Assembly: GCA_963838495.1 (NCBI GenBank)
Contig: CAWIRC010000001.1
Location: 1,922,001 to 1,986,000, forward strand
Origin: JBEKIK01 sp963838495
GTDB taxonomy: Bacteria > Planctomycetota > Planctomycetia > Pirellulales > Thermoguttaceae
Direction of reading: 5' to 3'
Length of the DNA stretch: 64,000 nucleotides
Position numbers and translations under genes: made by a program. Below are positions 63,575 to 64,000 of this stretch, piece after piece. The notes under the pieces were generated by a model, which worked only from the letters and a program-made list of their open reading frames with translations, made no database searches and was not told the origin of the DNA. The stretch's first letter is position 1. Each line of letters opens with the position of its first letter.

Positions 63575-64000
63575 CTATGTTGGCGCGTCTTCGCTGCGCG
63601 GTAAATCGTCCAGCGATTGAAGATTGAAAAGCCGCAGAAACCGCTCGGTGGTGTAATAATGACGCGTGCGGCGTTTGCCCTCGGGCCGCTCTATGCGCAG
63701 CAAACCGCGGCGCACCAATTGCGCTAAAGTATGGCTGCTGGGCTTGCCGCGCATGCGGCCGATGCGCTCGCCGCTTATGGGCTGTCGGTATGCCACGATG
63801 GCCAAGATGTCGATGGCGGCTTGTGATAAACGGGCCTCGTGAATCCGCCCGTATAATTTGTCTCGCAAAGCCGAATGGATTTTTCTCAGGCTTAGCCGAT
63901 ACCCGTCGCCCTCGCCGACAATGTTGTACGGGCAATTGTCGGCCGTATAACGCCGATTGAGTTCGTTAACCAAAAGCGGAATTTCCTCGGCTGAAACGTC
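63575..64000 (-). CDS. scpB: segregation and condensation protein B (partial, 5' end beyond the window)
   Basis: ScpB, the winged-helix partner of the SMC-ScpA condensin complex. The frame stays open through position 64000 (DVSAEEIPLLVNELN), so the N-terminus lies outside. Visible: YRLSLRKIHSALRDKLYGRI, LSQAAIDILAIVAYRQPISGERIGRMRGKPSSHTLAQLVRRGLLRI and RTRHYYTTERFLRLFNL. The end LDDLPRSED is usual for the family. Confidence 0.93.
   Translation of the reverse strand, partial: DVSAEEIPLLVNELNRRYTADNCPYNIVGEGDGYRLSLRKIHSALRDKLYGRIHEARLSQAAIDILAIVAYRQPISGERIGRMRGKPSSHTLAQLVRRGLLRIERPEGKRRTRHYYTTERFLRLFNLQSLDDLPRSEDAPT

Noticed and set aside
1..64000. tRNA or rRNA genes
   Set aside because: Reading both strands for T-loop GTTCRANNC boxes with acceptor pairing gave no convincing cloverleaf, and no rRNA consensus segments were seen.

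Overview
The window reads as a chromosomal segment of a planctomycete (phylum Planctomycetota, probably a Pirellulales-like or related lineage). Support comes from the lysS - LolC-type permease order, an RNase H-fold protein beside glgB, a 93-residue coiled-coil protein of a type I associate with planctomycetes, a PEP-CTERM surface protein, two Ser/Thr kinases of planctomycete style, and a fatty-acid-synthase/phytoene-desaturase gene cluster resembling the ladderane-associated clusters of anammox relatives. These assignments rest on recognising protein families by eye, not on a search. At least ten single-base frameshifts interrupt nine otherwise intact genes, mostly at short homopolymers, so consensus errors in a draft or metagenome assembly are more likely than mass gene decay.

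Layout. 1-3.6 kb: lysS followed by a LolC/FtsX permease and the start of its next operon gene. 3.7-8.9 kb: a sugar locus with a secreted GH127-type glycosidase facing a URO-D-superfamily protein, an L-rhamnose transporter (rhaT) and rhamnose mutarotase (rhaM). 9-22.5 kb: a transposase remnant, a TMTC-like TPR membrane protein, an aldo/keto reductase plus zinc dehydrogenase pair, a membrane-anchored HEAT-like protein, a B12-type radical SAM protein, a GT2 glycosyltransferase, a tiny Lys/Arg-rich gene, an AnmK-like protein and a C26 amidotransferase-like hydrolase. 23.1-33.6 kb: the most interesting block, with an OleA-like thiolase at one end, an OleD-like reductase at the other, and fabI, fabZ, two CrtI-like oxidoreductases, an acyl carrier protein, a KAS II and a two-TM protein between them, interrupted by toxin-antitoxin-type genes. 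34-47 kb: RNase H-like protein, glgB, GlcG/HbpS-like protein, ParDE, DUF6786-like protein, methyltransferase, M48 protease, aroE, coiled-coil protein, thioredoxin, kinase-receiver fusion and the 93-residue protein. 47-56 kb: large secreted protein, HAF-like PEP-CTERM protein, GH5 glycosidase and YfhO-type membrane protein. 56-64 kb: a radical SAM protein, ilvN-ilvC, a second kinase, accD, a phosphatase-fold protein lacking its catalytic histidine, rpe and scpB (cut by the window edge).

Intergenic space is unusually rich in short palindromes of several families, often arranged as pairs. One pair sits inside a 122-bp element with 17-bp terminal inverted repeats and a 9-bp target duplication, which is direct evidence of movement. 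A truncated RAYT-type transposase is the only transposase trace seen. Heptamer arrays (GGGATGA-like or GGGCTAG-like on the minus strand) lie at the 3' ends of several genes and supply stop codons in all frames. No tRNA, rRNA or CRISPR array was found.
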